In this document: positions 1 through 8,584 of the stretch, in pieces
Layout: every line of letters begins with the position of its first letter
Position numbering within the stretch: position 1 is the stretch's first letter
Assembly: GCF_021789175.1 (NCBI RefSeq)
Contig: NZ_CP084560.1
Span: 1,178,001 to 1,242,000 of the forward strand
DNA from: Arthrobacter sp. FW306-2-2C-D06B
GTDB lineage: Bacteria; Actinomycetota; Actinomycetes; Actinomycetales; Micrococcaceae
Length of the DNA stretch: 64,000 bases
Reading direction: 5' to 3'
The notes under the pieces: generated by a model
Databases searched by the model: none
Told to the model about the DNA's origin: nothing
Seen by the model: only the letters and a program-made list of their open reading frames with translations
Program-made: the position numbers and the translations under genes

Positions 1-1152
1 AATATCACCCCGACCCTGTTCAACCAATTCGCCACGTGGCTCAAGTCCAGGCCCGCAACCACCACGGTCAAGACGGTGGCCCAAGTGATTGGCGGAACCG
101 TCAAGCCGCTTGTCTCGGGACCACCGGCGCCACCGGAGGGTACCGGCAACCTGGTCAAGAACCCAAGCCTTGAAACCTTGGTCAACGGGGCTCCGCAGTG
201 CTGGGCCGCAGCAGGGTATGGCACCAACACCGCAGCCTTCTCCACCGTCAGGCAGGCACACACAGGAAAAGTCGCCGAACAGCTCGTGGTCACCAACTAT
301 GTCGACGGTGACGCGAAGTTGCTGCCCACCCTTGACCTAGGCGGGTGCTCGCCCACAGCCACACCCGGGAACTCCTATTCAATAGGTGCCTGGTATAAAT
401 CGACCACAAGCACCCAGTTCGAGCTCTACTACCGGATCGGCGTGGGCTCGTGGAAGTACTGGACATCGAGCCCCTGGTTCTCAGCGGCCACGACCTTTCA
501 AAAGGCCACGTGGACAACGCCTCCACTGCCTGCTGGAGCGAGCGGCATCAGCTTCGGGCTGAACCTGTTCAGCAACGGCACGCTCACCACCGATGACTAC
601 GAGATGTTCGACGTCGGCACGCCGCCACCTCCTCCGCCGCCGCCACCAGCCGGCGGCAACCTGGTACAAAACCCCAGCCTTGAAACGGCCGGTACGGGCT
701 CGTTCCCGCAGTGCTGGCAGGCCGGTGGATACGGCACGAACACCGCCACGTTCAGCACGGTTGCTACCGCGCACACCGGTACCAAAGCGGAGAAACTCAC
801 CATCACGGGATACTCCAGCGGTGACGCGAAACTGCTGCCCACCATGGACACCAGTACGTGCCCACCTGCGGCCGTCGCAGGACACACCTACTCGGTGCGT
901 GTTTGGTACACCTCCACAGCCGTCACACAGTTCGCTTTGTATTACCGTGACGCCTCGAACAACTGGGTGTACTGGACCTCCGGACCGTGGCTGAATACCG
1001 CCACTACCTATACACAGGCAAGCTTCACGACGCCGGCGCTTCCTGCCGGGGCCACTGCCATCAGTTTCGGGTTGAGCTTGTTCAGCAACGGATCGGTCAC
1101 CACCGACGACTATGCGATGTACGACAGCGTGGGAGCTCCGCCGCTGGGCTGA
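1..1152 (+). CDS. Polysaccharide deacetylase-like secreted protein, C-terminal part
   Basis: The reading frame is open from the first base, so the 5' end lies outside the window. The first 35 or so residues (LFNQFATWLKSRP, then VKTVAQVIGG) resemble the C-terminal end of actinobacterial polysaccharide (chitin-type) deacetylases; that match is from memory and the catalytic NodB domain is not visible here. Next come two homologous modules of about 150 residues, each starting NLVxNPSLET and ending near SFGLxLFSNG plus TTDDY, joined by a linker containing nine consecutive prolines. They look like carbohydrate-binding beta-sandwich (CBM/discoidin-like) modules with aromatic-rich faces (YGTNTA, YWTS, PWF/PWL). 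Likely role: secreted enzyme acting on chitin or cell-wall glycan. The module count is certain, the enzymatic identity moderate. Confidence 0.6.
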   Translation, partial: NITPTLFNQFATWLKSRPATTTVKTVAQVIGGTVKPLVSGPPAPPEGTGNLVKNPSLETLVNGAPQCWAAAGYGTNTAAFSTVRQAHTGKVAEQLVVTNYVDGDAKLLPTLDLGGCSPTATPGNSYSIGAWYKSTTSTQFELYYRIGVGSWKYWTSSPWFSAATTFQKATWTTPPLPAGASGISFGLNLFSNGTLTTDDYEMFDVGTPPPPPPPPPAGGNLVQNPSLETAGTGSFPQCWQAGGYGTNTATFSTVATAHTGTKAEKLTITGYSSGDAKLLPTMDTSTCPPAAVAGHTYSVRVWYTSTAVTQFALYYRDASNNWVYWTSGPWLNTATTYTQASFTTPALPAGATAISFGLSLFSNGSVTTDDYAMYDSVGAPPLG

Positions 1153-1169
1153 GCATCTGAGATTCACTG

Positions 1170-1210
1170 AAACAACTGAGGGCGGCTGACTAGCCGCCCT
1201 CAGTTGTTTT
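1170..1210. terminator. Bidirectional intrinsic terminator
   Basis: A near-perfect inverted repeat (arms around 1170-1187 and 1192-1210, GC-rich core GGGCGGCT/AGCCGCCC, tiny loop) ends in TTTT on the plus strand and is preceded by AAAC, giving U-runs in both directions. It lies between the convergent deacetylase-like gene and the minus-strand gene ending at 1209, so it can serve both. Confidence 0.85.
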
Positions 1211-1451
1211 ATCTGGCAGCCTTCAGAACGTCCGGCAGCTCGTCAACGAATACGGTCCCGGGCGGCTCGTAGTAGATGACAAGCACCTCGTCACCCACGT
1301 TGAAAACACTGCTCTTGTCGAAGGGATACGCGTGGAAGGCGCTCGTGCCGCCGTGGAACGGCAGCATTACTTCCCCCACAGTGCCTGGCCCGATTCGACC
1401 CGTAACCCTACCGATTTTGCCCGTCAGGCTCCGATCAACCTCTTTGTGCAT
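1209..1451 (-). CDS. NfeD-like small protein next to flotillin
   Basis: This encodes 80 residues with no signal or membrane segment. Composition and pattern (GKIGRVTGRIGPGTVGEVMLPF, then VFNVGDEVLVIYYEPPGTVFVDEL) fit a single OB-fold beta-barrel as in the C-terminal domain of NfeD proteins. It is 8 bp downstream of the flotillin gene on the same strand, and stand-alone NfeD-type domains commonly pair with flotillins as membrane-microdomain partners. The function is inferred from that pairing and the OB-like pattern; no catalytic residues are expected. The membrane anchor of full-length NfeD is missing, so this is a short version. The gene ends at the terminator at 1170-1210. Confidence 0.6.
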   Translation of the reverse strand: MHKEVDRSLTGKIGRVTGRIGPGTVGEVMLPFHGGTSAFHAYPFDKSSVFNVGDEVLVIYYEPPGTVFVDELPDVLKAAR

Positions 1452-1459
1452 CGGTGTCC

Positions 1460-2896
1460 CTATGCATCAGGGGTTTTGGTGGGCCGCTTGGGCGGCTCCT
1501 TGCCGTTCTTGAGGGCTGCAGTGATCGAGGGCAGGTAGTTGCCCACCTGGGAAAGGATCCCGCCCACCATGCTGTTGAGGCCCTCGCCACCGTTGAGGAC
1601 CGTCAGGTTTCCCACGTGGGCAAAGGGTTCGGCCGCGGCTGCCACGATCGCAGGCATGTTCTCGGCAAGCTGCTGGGAGATAACGGCCTCTTGGTTGGTT
1701 CCGAGAGCCTCGGCACGGGCCTTGATGCCGTCCGCTTCCGCCAAGGATTTGGCCTTGATGGCGGAGGCTGCAGCATCACCCCGGGCCTTGGTGGCTGCCG
1801 CTTCAGCTTCACCGGTGATCTTCGTAGCTCCCGCAATGGCGGCCGCCGCCGTGGCGTTGGCCTGCGCTTCGACTTCCACTTTGCGGGCGTTCGCCTGGGC
1901 CTCGAGTTCCGTGCGCCGTGCCCGCGCCTCGGACGCGCTGATGTCGGCAGCCTTTTGGGCTTCCGCCTCGGTCCGCTGGGCGTACGCCTTTGCGTCGGCA
2001 GGCTTCCGGATGGACGTCTGGAGCTTCTGCTCCTCCCGGTCTGCCTCGAGCTTTGCCACTTCGGTTTCCTGGACCACCACTTGCTGGCGCGCCGTGGCAT
2101 CAGCCAGCGGTCCTGCCTGGGCGGCATTGGCCCTGGCCGTTTCGGCATTGGCTTGCGCCGCTGATTGCTTGATCGCCGAGATGCTTTGGGCGTCCGCGAT
2201 CTGGGCGGCTGCCTCGGCTTCCCTCTCCGCGGCCTCGCGGTTCCTGGTGGCTTCAGCAATACGGGCCTCCATTTTGACCTGCGCAATGTGCGGTTTGGCC
2301 AGGTTTTGGATGTAACCCGTGGGGTCCTGGAGATCCTTGATCTGCAGGGAATCAACCACTAGGCCAAGCTTTTCCATTTCTATGCCGCTGGCGCTGCGGA
2401 CCAACGACGCAAGTTTGTCGCGTTCACGGATGATCTCTTCCATGGTCATGCTGCCAATGATCGAGCGCAAATGCCCCTCAAAAACGTTGTAGACCTGGCT
2501 TTGCATTTTGGGCTGCTGGCCGAGAAACCTCCTCGCGGCATTCGCAATGAAAGGCGCGGCATCCCCGATTTTGTAAATAACCACGCCCTCCACGATCACC
2601 TGGATACCTTGCGAGGTCACGCAGTTGACCTGGAGTTCTGTTTCATTCAGCGTGAGGGACAAAGTCCTTACGGTTTGGAGCCCGGGGACCACCAAGGCGC
2701 CTTTCCCGGTGACGATTTTGAAATCCATTCCATCCCTGGTGTCCAAACTTCCGCGGGTCAGGCCGGAAATGATCAATGCCTCGTTTGGTTCAGCCACCTT
2801 CCACATCAATTTGATGAGCAGCCGAATGACGGCAACGGCGACAACTACCCCCAATACGGTGACAAGAAGGGGGAGATAAGCAACGAGGTCGAACAT
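1460..2896 (-). CDS. Flotillin family (SPFH domain) membrane protein
   Basis: This 478-residue protein starts at the ATG at 2896, which has GAAAGGA a few bases upstream; an in-frame start at 2920 is possible but lacks a ribosome site. An N-terminal membrane hairpin or segment (about residues 5-33) is followed by an SPFH/band-7 domain (about 35-215, with VRTLSLTLNETELQVNCVT and IIGSMTMEEIIRERDKL). A long Ala/Glu-rich coiled coil (about 215-410, repeated EAEAQA/ARxxE) and the typical flotillin C-terminal region (VISQQLAENMPAIVAAAAEPFA) complete it. It should form oligomeric scaffolds of membrane microdomains. It is probably co-transcribed with the NfeD-like gene 8 bp downstream. Identification is confident; the client proteins are unknown. 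Confidence 0.9.
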   Translation of the reverse strand: MFDLVAYLPLLVTVLGVVVAVAVIRLLIKLMWKVAEPNEALIISGLTRGSLDTRDGMDFKIVTGKGALVVPGLQTVRTLSLTLNETELQVNCVTSQGIQVIVEGVVIYKIGDAAPFIANAARRFLGQQPKMQSQVYNVFEGHLRSIIGSMTMEEIIRERDKLASLVRSASGIEMEKLGLVVDSLQIKDLQDPTGYIQNLAKPHIAQVKMEARIAEATRNREAAEREAEAAAQIADAQSISAIKQSAAQANAETARANAAQAGPLADATARQQVVVQETEVAKLEADREEQKLQTSIRKPADAKAYAQRTEAEAQKAADISASEARARRTELEAQANARKVEVEAQANATAAAAIAGATKITGEAEAAATKARGDAAASAIKAKSLAEADGIKARAEALGTNQEAVISQQLAENMPAIVAAAAEPFAHVGNLTVLNGGEGLNSMVGGILSQVGNYLPSITAALKNGKEPPKRPTKTPDA

Positions 2897-3005
2897 GACT
2901 GTCCTTTCAACGGCAAGCACCCAAGCGGCTCGTGTAGTCAGTCTGCGGTGGTCTGCTCCAGGAGTCCAGCAATTTGTTTACCTACAATTGACACAACGGA
3001 TGCTC

Positions 3006-4268
3006 TTAGGCGTGCGTTCCCGCCAACGATTCAGTCCTCGCCTCTGGAATGCCTTCAGCAGGGACGCCGTCGCCCTCTCGCCCGTAGAGCCAGTCGTTGT
3101 ACTGGAAGTCGCCGTCCTGCCGGCTCTTGAACAGCAGGTTCCGCAAGACGCGCGCGACGCCGGACACGTGCCATGACTCTCCCCAGACGCGCGCGGTGCG
3201 CTGAACACGGGCCGTGCGCGCTGCGCGGGCTGAGTTGAAATCGCCGATGGCGCGGTCCCACGCTCCGTTGTCCACGCCGTCGTCGGTGAACACGGAGCCG
3301 ACCGTGCAGTCCTGGAGGACCGCCGCGTCTTCAAGCGCCTGGCAGGCCCCCTGGGCCAGGTACTGGAGCATGGGATGCGCGGCATCGCCCATCAACACAA
3401 GGCGGCCGTCGATCCAGTTCTCGATGGGATCGCGATCGTACATGGGCCAGCGGATGCCGGTCGCCAGGTTCCGGAGCGCCAGCTGTACTGCCGGGATGCA
3501 GTCCTTGTAAGCGGCCTCGAGTTCGTCGACGCCTCCGTACTGTTCCTCGCCGCGCTCGAACGAGGGCGATTTGAAGACCGCCACAGTGTTGAGCAGTTCG
3601 CCTTTGCGCAGCGGGTACTGCACGAGGTGGCAGTCCGGCCCGAGGTAGACGACGACGTCCTCGAGATCGGTCGCCGGGGTCTCAGGTGTGATGGGCACAG
3701 TTCCGCGATAGGCGACGTACGACGACGACACCGGTCCGTCCTGCGCGACGGCGGCGCGGAGCGTGGACTTGAGGCCGTCGGCGCCGATCACGACGTCGGC
3801 CTCGTAAACGTCGCCACTCGACGCGTGCGCCACGCCGCGGCCGTTCACGGTCTCGACTTTCTCGACGACGACGTCGTTCACCAAGCGGACGCCGGCGTCT
3901 TGGCAAGCCTCCAACAGGATCCGGTGCAGGTCGCTGCGGTGGATCACCACGTACGGGGCGCCGTAGCGCTCTTCGAATTCGCCATCGAGGGTCTGCCGGG
4001 TGAGTTCCTCACCGCTCAGGGCGTCGCGGAACACCAAGTGCTTGGGCCGGACGCCGATCTCGAGCGCCTTTCCGAGGAGACCCCAACGCTTCAGGACGCG
4101 CGAGGCGTTGGGCGCCATCTGTAGTCCCGCCCCGACCTCGCCGAACTCGGGAGCCCGTTCAACCAGCGTCACCTCGGCGCCGTTTGCGCGGAGGGCCAAG
4201 GCGCCGGCAAGGCCAGCCATCCCCCCGCCGACGACGAGGACTTCAGTGGACGGTTTGCGGTCAGACAT
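3006..4268 (-). CDS. 3-hydroxybenzoate 6-hydroxylase (FAD monooxygenase)
   Basis: This is a 420-residue group-A flavoprotein monooxygenase. The FAD-binding GxGxxG-type motif GGGMAG is near residue 14, the DG motif (IGADGLKSTL) near 161-170 and the GD motif (LMGDAAHPM) near 292-300, all in canonical order and spacing. Family and neighbours point to NADH-dependent para-hydroxylation of 3-hydroxybenzoate to gentisate (2,5-dihydroxybenzoate), the entry step for the downstream ring-cleavage genes. The ATG overlaps the 3' end of the transporter gene by 8 bp, so the two are translationally coupled. Salicylate 5-hydroxylation would need a multicomponent enzyme, not seen here, so 3-hydroxybenzoate is the better guess. 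Substrate assignment is inferred from context. Confidence 0.85.
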   Translation of the reverse strand: MSDRKPSTEVLVVGGGMAGLAGALALRANGAEVTLVERAPEFGEVGAGLQMAPNASRVLKRWGLLGKALEIGVRPKHLVFRDALSGEELTRQTLDGEFEERYGAPYVVIHRSDLHRILLEACQDAGVRLVNDVVVEKVETVNGRGVAHASSGDVYEADVVIGADGLKSTLRAAVAQDGPVSSSYVAYRGTVPITPETPATDLEDVVVYLGPDCHLVQYPLRKGELLNTVAVFKSPSFERGEEQYGGVDELEAAYKDCIPAVQLALRNLATGIRWPMYDRDPIENWIDGRLVLMGDAAHPMLQYLAQGACQALEDAAVLQDCTVGSVFTDDGVDNGAWDRAIGDFNSARAARTARVQRTARVWGESWHVSGVARVLRNLLFKSRQDGDFQYNDWLYGREGDGVPAEGIPEARTESLAGTHA

Positions 4269-5589
4269 TGCGGGCTCCTACAGAGGTGGTGTTTTTGGAT
4301 TGGATTTCGGGGGTTTTGATCTTGGCCGTTTTGATCTTCGCGCCGATCGCGCCGAGCAGGATGGCCGCGACGGCGGCGGCCCCGGCGAATGCCAGGAAGT
4401 TCGAGTTGACGCCGAGCCCGGCCGCGAGCAGCAGTCCGCCTACTTGGGGTGCGGCGACTGCGCCGATGCGGCCGACTCCGAGGGCCCAACCGAGCGCCGT
4501 GCCCCGCAAGTGCGACGGGTAATGGCTGGCCACTGCCGCGATGATGAGGCACTGGGTTCCGTGGGTGCCCACCCCGGCCAGCACCAACATGACGTAGACA
4601 AGCCCCACGGGCGGCCCCGCCACGAGGACGGCCAGCGCGACGGCGGCGACGGCGGCCGCCGCGATCGCCGTCGGGATCGGACCGAAGCGGGTTCCCGCCC
4701 AAGCGGTGGCAACGGAGCCGACGACGGCACCAAGGTTGAGTGCCAGCGCGAACGTCAAGGCTGATCCGAGGTTGTAGCCGGCAAGTTGCATCAGGTTCGG
4801 CAGCCACGTGCCCAGGCCGTACCAGGCAAAGAGCGTCACGAGGGTGGAGATCGCGAACAGGAGGCTCATGCCGAGGTACGGGGCGCGGAGCAGGGAATTG
4901 AAGCCCGCCTTCTTTGCGGTGGGAAGGGATTCCGGAAGGGTCGCCGGGAGCGTTTCCGGGAGGAAGCGCATGCCCAGCGGAACCACCACGAGCAGGGCCA
5001 CAGCGGCCACAAGGAACATGACGGGCCACCCGAATGCGGGAATCAGCGGAATGCCAGCCAACGCGGCAATCGAGCCGCCGATCGGCACTCCGGACATCAT
5101 CAGCGTGGCGATGGTGGACCGCCATTTGGCGGGCACCAGTTCCGCGACCAAGGCATTTGCCGAGGGAACAAGTCCGCCGAGGCCGATGCCGGCCAGCAAG
5201 CGCAGGCCCCCGAAGACCAGGGCGTTCGGGGAGAACGCGCACAGGATGGTGAAGATCGAAAACAGTGCGGCGCAGGCGATGATCGTCCGTCGGCGGCCCC
5301 AACTGTCTGACATCCTGCCGGCGAAGATGGCTCCGAGCATCATGCCCAGGAACGCCATCGAACCGACCGTGCCGGCCGTGGCTTTGGTGAGCCCCCAGCC
5401 TGTGTCGGTGATGAGGGACGATTGCACAGTGCCGTAGACGATGAGGTCGTAGCCATCGAATACTACGAGCAGCCAGCAGACAAGCACAGCGGTGGCGGAA
5501 CGCTTGGAGAAGCGGGCGGAGGCCCCGGGGGATTGGTGAAGGCCGTGTTGGGTCCGTTCCGGCGCTGCAGCGGATGGTGTGTGATTCAT
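4261..5589 (-). CDS. AAHS-family aromatic acid:H+ symporter (MFS)
   Basis: This 442-residue protein has 12 predicted membrane segments. The AAHS signature is visible: FDGYDLIVYG in helix 1 (the aspartate pair essential in PcaK-type carriers) and the MFS loop 2-3 motif GRMSDSWGRRRT. It should import 3-hydroxybenzoate or gentisate across the cytoplasmic membrane. It is first in the minus-strand transporter-hydroxylase operon and divergent from the IclR gene across only 44 bp, which implies shared regulation. The exact substrate is inferred from the operon. Confidence 0.88.
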   Translation of the reverse strand: MNHTPSAAAPERTQHGLHQSPGASARFSKRSATAVLVCWLLVVFDGYDLIVYGTVQSSLITDTGWGLTKATAGTVGSMAFLGMMLGAIFAGRMSDSWGRRRTIIACAALFSIFTILCAFSPNALVFGGLRLLAGIGLGGLVPSANALVAELVPAKWRSTIATLMMSGVPIGGSIAALAGIPLIPAFGWPVMFLVAAVALLVVVPLGMRFLPETLPATLPESLPTAKKAGFNSLLRAPYLGMSLLFAISTLVTLFAWYGLGTWLPNLMQLAGYNLGSALTFALALNLGAVVGSVATAWAGTRFGPIPTAIAAAAVAAVALAVLVAGPPVGLVYVMLVLAGVGTHGTQCLIIAAVASHYPSHLRGTALGWALGVGRIGAVAAPQVGGLLLAAGLGVNSNFLAFAGAAAVAAILLGAIGAKIKTAKIKTPEIQSKNTTSVGARNV

Positions 5590-5624
5590 CCCACCACTGT
5601 GTGGCCGTTGTTTGCGTGGCCCAA

Positions 5625-5637
5625 TAGAATTCTGTGG
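5625..5637. promoter_or_regulatory. Candidate IclR operator over the iclR start
   Basis: TAGAATTCTGTGG contains the palindrome AGAATTCT. A closely related site (CAGAATTTTCTGG) lies at 6547-6559 upstream of the gentisate dioxygenase gene. The site overlaps a TANNNT-type -10 hexamer (TAGAAT) placed 6 nt before the second GTG of iclR (5637), which suggests autorepression and a leaderless transcript. Function is inferred. Confidence 0.45.
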
Positions 5638-6437
5638 TGCAGAATCTTCCAGCCCGCAAGAAGCCGGCCTATTCCATCGAAGCCGTGGACAATGCCCTAC
5701 ATCTCCTTCAGCTCCTGCGTGACGGCGGCAGCCTACGGCTCAAGGACGCCGCCGCGGAGCTGGGAGTTGCCCCTTCCACCGCCCACCGGCTGTTGGCCAT
5801 GCTGGTCTACCGCGGGTTCGCGGTCCAGGACGAGACCCGCCGCTACGTGCCCGGGCCGGCCATGGGGGTTGGCCCGGCGGGACTCAGTTGGAGCCGTCTG
5901 CTGCGCACCGTGGCGCAGCCGCACATGGAACTCCTGAGTGGCCGGATCAATGAGACCGTCAATATCATGGTTCGCGTCGGTACCAAGGTGAGGTTCCTGG
6001 CCACGGTGGAGGGGACCAACGCCTTGCGGGTAGGCGACCGGCAGGGGACCGTTCTGCCCGCGAACAAGGCCTCGGGCGGCAAGGCACTGTTGGCCGAGCT
6101 GGAGCCCGCCATGATTGAGCAGTTGTTCCGGAGCCACAATGCCGAGATTGGCGGGGACAACATTCCCGACGCCGACTATCCGGCTTTCCTCCGCGAGCTC
6201 GAGACGATCCGGAGCAACGGATTCGCCGCGAATTTCGAGGGCACCGAGGAGGGGATCAGTGCCCTGGGGGTGGCCCTCCACAACAAGGACGGCGTTGCAG
6301 TGGGCGCCTTGAGTGTCGCGACTCCGGTGGCAAGGTTCCGCAGGCTCTTCGACAGTGGACTCGTGGGCATCATGCGGGAAACCCAGCGCCAATTGGAGAT
6401 CGATATCGCAGCGAATCCGGCCGAGTCCCAGCCTTAA
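5634..6437 (+). CDS. IclR-family regulator of the gentisate pathway
   Basis: This 267-residue protein has an N-terminal winged helix-turn-helix (about residues 14-75: LRLKDAAAELGVAPSTAHRL) followed by the IclR effector domain (GTNALRVGDRQGTVLPANKASGGKALLA and later GISALGVAL). Divergent from the transporter-hydroxylase operon and upstream of the ring-cleavage genes, it is well placed to control both, like GenR-type regulators of gentisate genes. Two adjacent GTG codons (5634, 5637) are possible starts; -10 spacing favours 5637 for a leaderless mRNA. Effector (gentisate or 3-hydroxybenzoate) and sign of regulation are not visible in the sequence. Confidence 0.85.
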   Translation: MVQNLPARKKPAYSIEAVDNALHLLQLLRDGGSLRLKDAAAELGVAPSTAHRLLAMLVYRGFAVQDETRRYVPGPAMGVGPAGLSWSRLLRTVAQPHMELLSGRINETVNIMVRVGTKVRFLATVEGTNALRVGDRQGTVLPANKASGGKALLAELEPAMIEQLFRSHNAEIGGDNIPDADYPAFLRELETIRSNGFAANFEGTEEGISALGVALHNKDGVAVGALSVATPVARFRRLFDSGLVGIMRETQRQLEIDIAANPAESQP

Positions 6438-6441
6438 CCCA

Positions 6442-6507
6442 CCCAACTAGCTCGCAGTAGATGTCGTTATGGGCCCTCAAAACGACATCTACTGCGAGTC
6501 AGTTGGG
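6442..6507. repeat. 66-bp palindromic repeat, copy R1
   Basis: The copy begins CCCAACTAGCTCGCAG and ends with a near-complement finishing AGTTGGG; the loop side reads TGTCGTTATG...AAAACGACA. Four further copies of exactly or nearly 66 bp occur in this window (R2-R5). A partial extra end (TCAGTTGGGCC) follows at about 6519-6530. It lies between iclR and the gentisate dioxygenase gene, outside both coding regions. No transposase is nearby. Confidence 0.85.
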
Positions 6508-6546
6508 TCAGCGAGCCTGTCAGTTGGGCCAACGGATTCTGACTAG

Positions 6547-6559
6547 CAGAATTTTCTGG
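6547..6559. promoter_or_regulatory. Candidate IclR operator upstream of gentisate operon
   Basis: CAGAATTTTCTGG (palindromic CAGAA/TTCTG) matches the motif over the iclR start at 5625-5637. It is about 70 bp upstream of the GTG of the gentisate dioxygenase gene, a normal place for an activator or repressor site. Evidence is two copies at two promoters of one pathway; binding is inferred. Confidence 0.45.
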
Positions 6560-6629
6560 AGATCACTTGAGGGCTTCCCTAGGGTCTGGAGTACGCCAAA
6601 ACTGTCCCGTACCCCTCGAGGAGGCTCCT

Positions 6630-7760
6630 GTGTCCATCAGCGCCGATAGCACAACACATGAATCAGTTGCCGCCGCGCACGCGGTGCCGGAACCGACTCC
6701 CGAGGAAGCTGCCCAGCTCAAGCAGTTGTACCGGGATTTCGAGGCCGGGAACCTGATCCCGCTCTGGACCGAGATCGCGGACCTGATGCCGATGGTTCCG
6801 TCCCCGAAGGCCGTGCCGCACGTGTGGCGCTGGAACGATCTGTACCCGCTGGCGGCCCGTGCCGGGGACCTGGTCCCTGTGGGCCGCGGCGGGGAACGCC
6901 GGGCCATCGCGTTGGCCAACCCGGGCCTGGCCGGCACGCCGTATGCGACGCCGACGTTGTGGGCGGCCATCCAGTATCTGGGCGCGCACGAAACAGCCCC
7001 GGAGCACCGCCACTCGCAGAACGCCTTCCGGTTCGTCGTCGAAGGTGAAGGCGTCTGGACCGTTGTCAACGGGGATCCGGTGGCGATGCGTCGCGGGGAT
7101 TTCCTGCTGACCCCGGGCTGGAACTTCCACGGACACCACAATGACACCGACCAGCCGATGGCGTGGATCGACGGACTGGACATCCCGTTCGTGCATTACG
7201 CGGACGCCGGGTTCTTCGAATTCGGCACCGAACGGGTCACGGACGAGGCCACCCCGGACGTTTCGCGCTCCGAGCGGCTTTGGGCCCATCCGGGCCTGCG
7301 CCCGCTGTCCGGGCTCGATGACACCACCAACTCACCGATCGCGGCCTACCGCTGGGAGCACACCGACGCGGCCCTGCGCGAACAGTTGCTTCTCGAGGAT
7401 GAAGGCCACCCGGCCACGGTGTCCCAGGGCCACGCCGCCGTGCGCTATACCAACCCGACCACCGGCGGGGACGTCATGCCGACGATCCGCGCGGAATTCC
7501 ACCGCCTGCGGGCCGGTGCCTCGACCGAGCCGCTGCGTGAGGTCGGCTCCAGCGTGTGGCAGGTCTTCGAAGGGACCGGCACCGTGGTCCTGAACGGGGA
7601 GTCCAAGGTCCTGGAAAAGGGCGACCTGTTCGTGGTCCCGTCCTGGGCTCAGTGGTCGCTTCAGGCGGAGAGCGAGTTCGATCTCTTCCGCTTCAGCGAT
7701 GCGCCTATTTTCGAACGACTGAATTTCAACCGCACGTACATCGAAGGACGCAACAAATGA
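6630..7760 (+). CDS. Gentisate 1,2-dioxygenase
   Basis: This 376-residue bicupin dioxygenase opens gentisate to maleylpyruvate using Fe(II). The N-terminal cupin shows the metal ligands in HETAPEHRHSQNAF (H126, H128) and NFHGHHND (H167/H169 region); the second cupin (about residues 280-360, VWQVFEGTGTVVLNGES) is degenerate, as usual in this family. The GTG at 6630 is chosen because GAGGAGG ends 5 nt upstream; an earlier in-frame start at 6567 has no ribosome site. It is first in a tightly packed operon: the next gene overlaps its stop by 4 bp (ATGA). Confidence 0.93.
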   Translation: MSISADSTTHESVAAAHAVPEPTPEEAAQLKQLYRDFEAGNLIPLWTEIADLMPMVPSPKAVPHVWRWNDLYPLAARAGDLVPVGRGGERRAIALANPGLAGTPYATPTLWAAIQYLGAHETAPEHRHSQNAFRFVVEGEGVWTVVNGDPVAMRRGDFLLTPGWNFHGHHNDTDQPMAWIDGLDIPFVHYADAGFFEFGTERVTDEATPDVSRSERLWAHPGLRPLSGLDDTTNSPIAAYRWEHTDAALREQLLLEDEGHPATVSQGHAAVRYTNPTTGGDVMPTIRAEFHRLRAGASTEPLREVGSSVWQVFEGTGTVVLNGESKVLEKGDLFVVPSWAQWSLQAESEFDLFRFSDAPIFERLNFNRTYIEGRNK

Positions 7761-8584
7761 GACTCCTCACCCTCCGCACCGGCGCCGGAACGACGACGGC
7801 GGTCCGCCAGGACGGCGACGTCCTCACCGAGATCGACGGCTTCTCCGATGTCGGCGCCCTCCTGCAGGAACCCGCCTGGGCGGCCATCGCGGAGGCGGCC
7901 CACGGCGCAACGCACGCGTACGACGGCGCCGACCTCGCCGCCGTCGTGCCCTCACCGGGGAAAATCATCTGCGTGGGCCACAACTACCGCAACCACATCA
8001 AGGAGATGGGCCGCGTGGTCCCGGAATACCCCACCCTGTTCGCCAAGTACGCCGAATCCCTGATCGGGCCCAACGACGATCTGGCGTTGCCGCAGGAATC
8101 GGACACGGTTGACTGGGAGGCCGAGCTCGCAGTCGTGATCGGCAAGAAAGGCCGGCGGATCAGCGAAGCGGACGCGGCCGATCACATCGCCGGGTACTCG
8201 GTGCTGAACGACATCAGCATGCGCGACTACCAGTTCCGCACTGTCCAGTGGCTGCAGGGCAAGACCTGGGAGAAGTCCACGCCGTTCGGGCCGGCCCTCG
8301 TCACCAAGGACGAGTTCACAGCCGGGCCGCTCATGACCTCCGCGGTGGACGGCGAGGTCCAGCAGAGCACCCCCACGGGGGACCTCGTGTTCACCCCGGA
8401 ATTCCTCGTGTCCTACATCTCGACCATCATCACGCTGAACCCTGGCGACGTCATCGCGACCGGCACGCCCGGCGGTGTCGGCCACGCCCAGGACCCCAAG
8501 CGCTACCTCCAGGAAGGCCAGCTCCTGGTCACCACCATCGAGGGTCTGGGCCAGCTGAACAACCGCGTGGTCAAGGAAGCCTGA
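7757..8584 (+). CDS. Fumarylpyruvate hydrolase (FAH family)
   Basis: This encodes 275 residues. The C-terminal FAH domain carries the metal-binding triad in TVDWEAELAVVIG (E121, E123) with a further Asp in LNDISMRDYQ near 154, plus GDVIATGTPGGVG near the end. It hydrolyses fumarylpyruvate to fumarate and pyruvate, the last step of the gentisate pathway, in the cytoplasm. The ATG at 7757 overlaps the upstream stop (ATGA), and its own stop overlaps the next ATG by one base, so the three ring-cleavage genes form one coupled unit. Order of use is dioxygenase, isomerase, hydrolase. Confidence 0.92.
   Translation: MRLLTLRTGAGTTTAVRQDGDVLTEIDGFSDVGALLQEPAWAAIAEAAHGATHAYDGADLAAVVPSPGKIICVGHNYRNHIKEMGRVVPEYPTLFAKYAESLIGPNDDLALPQESDTVDWEAELAVVIGKKGRRISEADAADHIAGYSVLNDISMRDYQFRTVQWLQGKTWEKSTPFGPALVTKDEFTAGPLMTSAVDGEVQQSTPTGDLVFTPEFLVSYISTIITLNPGDVIATGTPGGVGHAQDPKRYLQEGQLLVTTIEGLGQLNNRVVKEA

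Noticed and set aside
4169..5659. 496-codon open frame overlapping the AAHS transporter
   Set aside because: Arginine/histidine-rich shadow translation in another frame of the transporter gene.
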